Positions 5,583 through 7,540 of a stretch of DNA of 7,540 nt are shown one piece after another (position 1 is the stretch's first letter; each line of letters opens with the position of its first letter). The position numbers and the translations under genes were made by a program. The notes under the pieces were generated by a model. It saw only the letters and a list, made by a program, of their open reading frames with translations. It was not told the DNA's origin and did no database searches. This DNA is from Verrucomicrobiota bacterium (GTDB lineage Bacteria; Verrucomicrobiota; Verrucomicrobiia; Chthoniobacterales; JAFAMB01): NCBI GenBank assembly GCA_019242435.1, contig JAFAVN010000110.1, forward strand, positions 1 to 7,540. Reading direction: 5' to 3'.

Positions 5583-6482
5583 ATGAAACAATTGCGAGTT
5601 CTTCTCGTTGGTTTTATCAGCACTTTGCTTGTGCCTGGCCTATTCGGCCAGGAAAAGGAAGTGGGCACCCTGGAAAAGATTAAAGAGGCCCGCGCCATTG
5701 CGATCGGGACCCGGGAATCTTCTATCCCCTTTTCTTACTATGATGAAAAGAACGAGGTGGTTGGATTCGCCCAAGACCTGGCGAACTTAGTGGTAGCCGC
5801 GGTTAAGAAGAAATTGAATATGCCGGACCTGAGAGTAAAGCTGGTACCGGTTACCTCTCAAACCCGGATTCCGCTGATCCAGAATGGGGCGATCGATCTC
5901 GAAGCTGGTTCGACGACCAACAACCTGGAACGAGAGCAACAAGTCGGTTTCTCTGATACTTTTTTCATTGTGAGTACACGGTTGCTGGTGAAAAAGGGTT
6001 CGGGAATCAATGATTTTTCTGATCTCAAAGGCAAAAACGTAGTCGTTACCGCGGGAACCACCTCGGAACGCCTGATCCACGCATTGAACGATCAGAAACA
6101 GATGCAGATGCAAATCATTGCGGCGAAAGATCACGGTGAATCATTTCTGATTCTTCAGAGCGGCCGGGCGGCGGCGTTTATGTTGGACGACGCCCTCTTG
6201 GCAGGGGAGCGAGCGAAAGCGCGTAACCCGAGCGACTGGCTTATCGTCGGTACGCCCCAATCCAAAGAGGCGTACGGGATGATGTTAAGAAAGGGCGACA
6301 CCGAGTTTAAGGCGCTGGTGGACGAAGCCATCGCTGAGGCGGAACGGGATGGTACAGCGCAGAAGCTATATCAAAAATGGTTCATGTCACCGATCCCGCC
6401 GAAGGGATTGAATCTTAACCTTCCGCTGAGCGACGATATGAAACAGCTGTTCCAGAACCCGAATGATAAACCGCTCCAATGA
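5583..6482 (+). CDS. gltI: glutamate/aspartate ABC transporter substrate-binding protein
   Basis: This is the periplasmic binding protein that captures L-glutamate or L-aspartate and delivers it to the GltJK permease. It is a family 3 solute-binding protein of 299 residues, close to the 302 of E. coli GltI. Residues 1-22 form a signal peptide (likely cleavage after LFG), with no lipobox. Conserved blocks match GltI along the whole length: TRESSIPFSYYD (43-54), TSQTR (91-95), GSTTNN (109-114), SDLKGK (146-151), AGTTSE (157-162), AKDHG (181-185), LDDALLAGERAKA (201-213) and NPIPPK-like SPIPPK (269-274). These include the Arg, Ser, Thr and His residues expected to hold the ligand's carboxylates. 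Relative to E. coli as I recall it, the cysteines in ECGS and YGCM are Ala (108) and Met (233) here, both lost. An AGGA lies 5 nt before the ATG. Confidence 0.96.
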   Translation: MKQLRVLLVGFISTLLVPGLFGQEKEVGTLEKIKEARAIAIGTRESSIPFSYYDEKNEVVGFAQDLANLVVAAVKKKLNMPDLRVKLVPVTSQTRIPLIQNGAIDLEAGSTTNNLEREQQVGFSDTFFIVSTRLLVKKGSGINDFSDLKGKNVVVTAGTTSERLIHALNDQKQMQMQIIAAKDHGESFLILQSGRAAAFMLDDALLAGERAKARNPSDWLIVGTPQSKEAYGMMLRKGDTEFKALVDEAIAEAERDGTAQKLYQKWFMSPIPPKGLNLNLPLSDDMKQLFQNPNDKPLQ

Positions 6483-6529
6483 TTGGTGACCGGTGAGATG
6501 TGAGAGGCGGACAGATGCGGTGACCAATC
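6481..6529 (+). promoter_or_regulatory. stem-loop at the gltI stop codon, possible mRNA stabiliser
   Basis: GATTGGTGACCG (6481-6492) and CGGTGACCAATC (6518-6529) are inverted, with 11 of 12 positions pairing and a 25-nt loop. The stem begins inside the gltI stop codon and no T-run follows, so it is not a standard intrinsic terminator. Stem-loops between a binding-protein gene and its permease genes (as in malE-malF and hisJ-hisQ) protect the upstream mRNA and allow an excess of binding protein; this one is in the right place for that role. Confidence 0.5.
6485..6512. repeat. heptamer array, left arm of inverted pair C
   Basis: Consecutive 7-nt units on the plus strand read GGTGACC, GGTGAGA, TGTGAGA and the more diverged GGCGGAC. 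The array starts two bases after the gltI stop. The 16 bases at 6492-6507 match the reverse complement of 6626-6641 at 13 positions. Confidence 0.6.
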
Positions 6530-6534
6530 GGTCG

Positions 6535-6576
6535 AAATTCGATGCTCTAAATTCGACGCCCTAATTTCTAAATTCC
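6535..6576. repeat. AAATTCG-type heptamer array between gltI and gltJ
   Basis: Six units in exact 7-nt phase read AAATTCG, ATGCTCT, AAATTCG, ACGCCCT, AATTTCT and AAATTCC. The two AAATTCG copies are identical and alternate with more variable units. The array lies between the two GGTGAGA-type arms and ends 23 bp before the gltJ start codon. Confidence 0.65.
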
Positions 6577-6599
6577 TGCCCAGCCTGGTCGTCGCCGCC

Positions 6600-7403
6600 A
6601 TGTGGACGTTCGCCTTTGCTCATCACCTCTCACTTTTCATCTCTTGCTTCTCACCTCTTCCCGAACTTGCTGCCTTCGACTTCAGCGTTTTCCTGCGGGC
6701 CAGTCCCGAAGGGAGCATCAACAACCTGATCTATCTCCTCTACGGGCTGGCTTGGACTATGCTGCTGGCTGTTGCCAGCTGGCTCGTCGCTTTCTCAGTG
6801 GGTTCAGTGGTAGGAGTACTGCGCACTGCGCCGGGCAGAATCTTGCCGGCAATAGGCGCCTGTTTTGTGGAGCTGTTCCGGAATGTTCCGCTGCTGGTTC
6901 AACTATTTATCTGGTTTTTTGTGATACCGGATCTTACGCCGGGCGTTGGGGACTGGTTTAAACAACAACTACCGCCGGTCTGGCAGGAATTTACCAGTGG
7001 CACCATTTGCCTCGGCCTTTTTACGGCGGCGCGGATAGCCGAGCAGGTCCGTTCTGGAATTGGCGCCCTCGGTCGAGGGCAAATGGCTGCCGGCTTGGCT
7101 TTAGGTTTGAAAAGAACCCAGGTTTATCGGCTGGTATTACTTCCGGTCGCTTACCGGATTCTGATTCCGACGCTAACCTCGGAGTTCTTAAATTTGATCA
7201 AGAACACTGCGGTTGCCTCGACCATTGGGTATGTGGAATTGGCGCAACGCAGTGCCAGCATGGCCGATACTACGGCTAGAATCTATGAAGCCTTCACCGC
7301 TGCTACCTTGTTATATGCCATTGTCAATGTTCTGGTGATGGTCGGCGCCCGCGCATTAGAAAAATTCACCGCTCTTCCGGGCTACGTAGGAGGGCGAAGA
7401 TAG
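6600..7403 (+). CDS. gltJ: glutamate/aspartate ABC transporter permease
   Basis: This is an inner-membrane permease of the HisMQ/GltJK type; with GltK and an ATPase it forms the channel for glutamate/aspartate import. From about residue 27 it aligns with E. coli GltJ: VELFRNVPLLVQ (90-101), VIPDL (108-112), CLGLFTAARIAEQVR (137-151), the ATPase-contacting EAA-type loop GLALGLKRTQVYRLVLLP (165-182) and LIKNTAVASTIG (199-210). About five membrane segments are visible. It has 267 residues against 246 in E. coli; the excess lies at the N-terminus. Residues 5-21 are encoded by a 7-nt repeat array. The ATG at 6600 has no ribosome binding site, but no ATG, GTG or TTG lies in frame between it and the conserved core, so either this start is real or a rare start codon near 6680 is used. 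The stop overlaps the gltK start by one base. Confidence 0.94.
   Translation: MWTFAFAHHLSLFISCFSPLPELAAFDFSVFLRASPEGSINNLIYLLYGLAWTMLLAVASWLVAFSVGSVVGVLRTAPGRILPAIGACFVELFRNVPLLVQLFIWFFVIPDLTPGVGDWFKQQLPPVWQEFTSGTICLGLFTAARIAEQVRSGIGALGRGQMAAGLALGLKRTQVYRLVLLPVAYRILIPTLTSEFLNLIKNTAVASTIGYVELAQRSASMADTTARIYEAFTAATLLYAIVNVLVMVGARALEKFTALPGYVGGRR
6614..6662. repeat. heptamer array, right arm of inverted pair C, inside gltJ
   Basis: Read on the minus strand from 6662, seven units in 7-nt phase are GGGAAGA, GGTGAGA, AGCAAGA, GATGAAA, AGTGAGA, GGTGATG and AGCAAAG. They oppose the GGTGAGA-type units at 6485-6505. The array lies within the gltJ frame, where a 7-nt period cannot come from codon structure. 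Confidence 0.65.
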
Positions 7404-7540
7404 TGTTTGGACTGGACTGGAGCTCGATTCCCGGTGCCTTGCCCTTCCTGTGGGAAGGGATGCTGACTACGCTCCAGATCACCTGCTTTGCGGTGATCGC
7501 GGGCATTTTGGTCGGCACTTTGTTAGCAGTGATGCGCCTT
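7403..7540 (+). CDS. gltK: glutamate/aspartate ABC transporter permease, partial
   Basis: The first 46 codons of the second permease run off the right edge. The N-terminus, VFGLDWSSIPGALPFLWEGM, then an LAVMRL segment at 41-46, matches the start of E. coli GltK (DWSSI...LAVMRL), with the first membrane helix at about 20-42. The GTG start at 7403 shares its G with the last base of the gltJ stop (TAGTG). A full AGGAGG ribosome binding site at 7388-7393 lies 9 nt upstream, inside the last codons of gltJ. GltK pairs with GltJ in the membrane; an ATPase gene (gltL) would be expected just beyond this window. Confidence 0.92.
   Translation, partial: MFGLDWSSIPGALPFLWEGMLTTLQITCFAVIAGILVGTLLAVMRL

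Overview
The window looks like chromosomal DNA from a Gram-negative bacterium. The evidence is periplasmic (Sec-exported) proteins, an outer-membrane-lipoprotein-sorting (LolA-like) protein, a glutamate/aspartate ABC importer and an ArnT-type surface glycosylation cassette. The gene set and the moderately GC-rich composition would suit Verrucomicrobiota or Acidobacteriota, but this is an impression; there is no rRNA or other marker gene. I see no CRISPR array, phage, transposase, tRNA or rRNA.

Layout. Positions 1-263 hold no gene I can support: possibly the last codons of a rightward gene, then two hairpin-capable stretches and an 8-bp direct-repeat array that touches the stop of the next gene. 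From 3207 down to 264 on the minus strand lies a tight three-gene cassette: a PAP2 lipid phosphatase, an ArnT/PMT-like GT39 membrane glycosyltransferase and a polyprenyl-phosphate GT2 glycosyltransferase. Each junction is a 4-base stop/start overlap (ATGA, then GTGA). Together they suggest a system in which GT2 loads a sugar onto a lipid carrier, GT39 transfers it to an acceptor on the outer face of the inner membrane, and PAP2 dephosphorylates a lipid carrier or a lipid A-type substrate.

A divergent gap (3208-3385) separates this from two rightward genes for exported proteins: a LolA-like outer membrane lipoprotein-sorting protein (3386-4063) and a secreted protein of unknown function with a possible double-psi beta-barrel core (4155-4973). 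The second has its own good sigma70-type promoter and almost no leader. A 350-bp gap with repeats follows, then a weakly supported small coiled-coil ORF (5332-5532), then a glutamate/aspartate importer operon: gltI (binding protein), gltJ (permease) and the start of gltK, which runs off the right edge.

The most unusual feature is non-coding. Three intergenic regions carry degenerate arrays with a strict 7-nt period, placed as inverted pairs about 90-110 bp apart. Each region uses a different heptamer (AATGACA-like at 3229-3359, AACAGTG-like at 4976-5128, GGTGAGA-like at 6485-6662, the last with an AAATTCG-like array in between). Several arrays begin within a few bases of a stop codon. One array runs into gltJ and encodes residues about 5-21, an N-terminal extension absent from E. 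coli GltJ.
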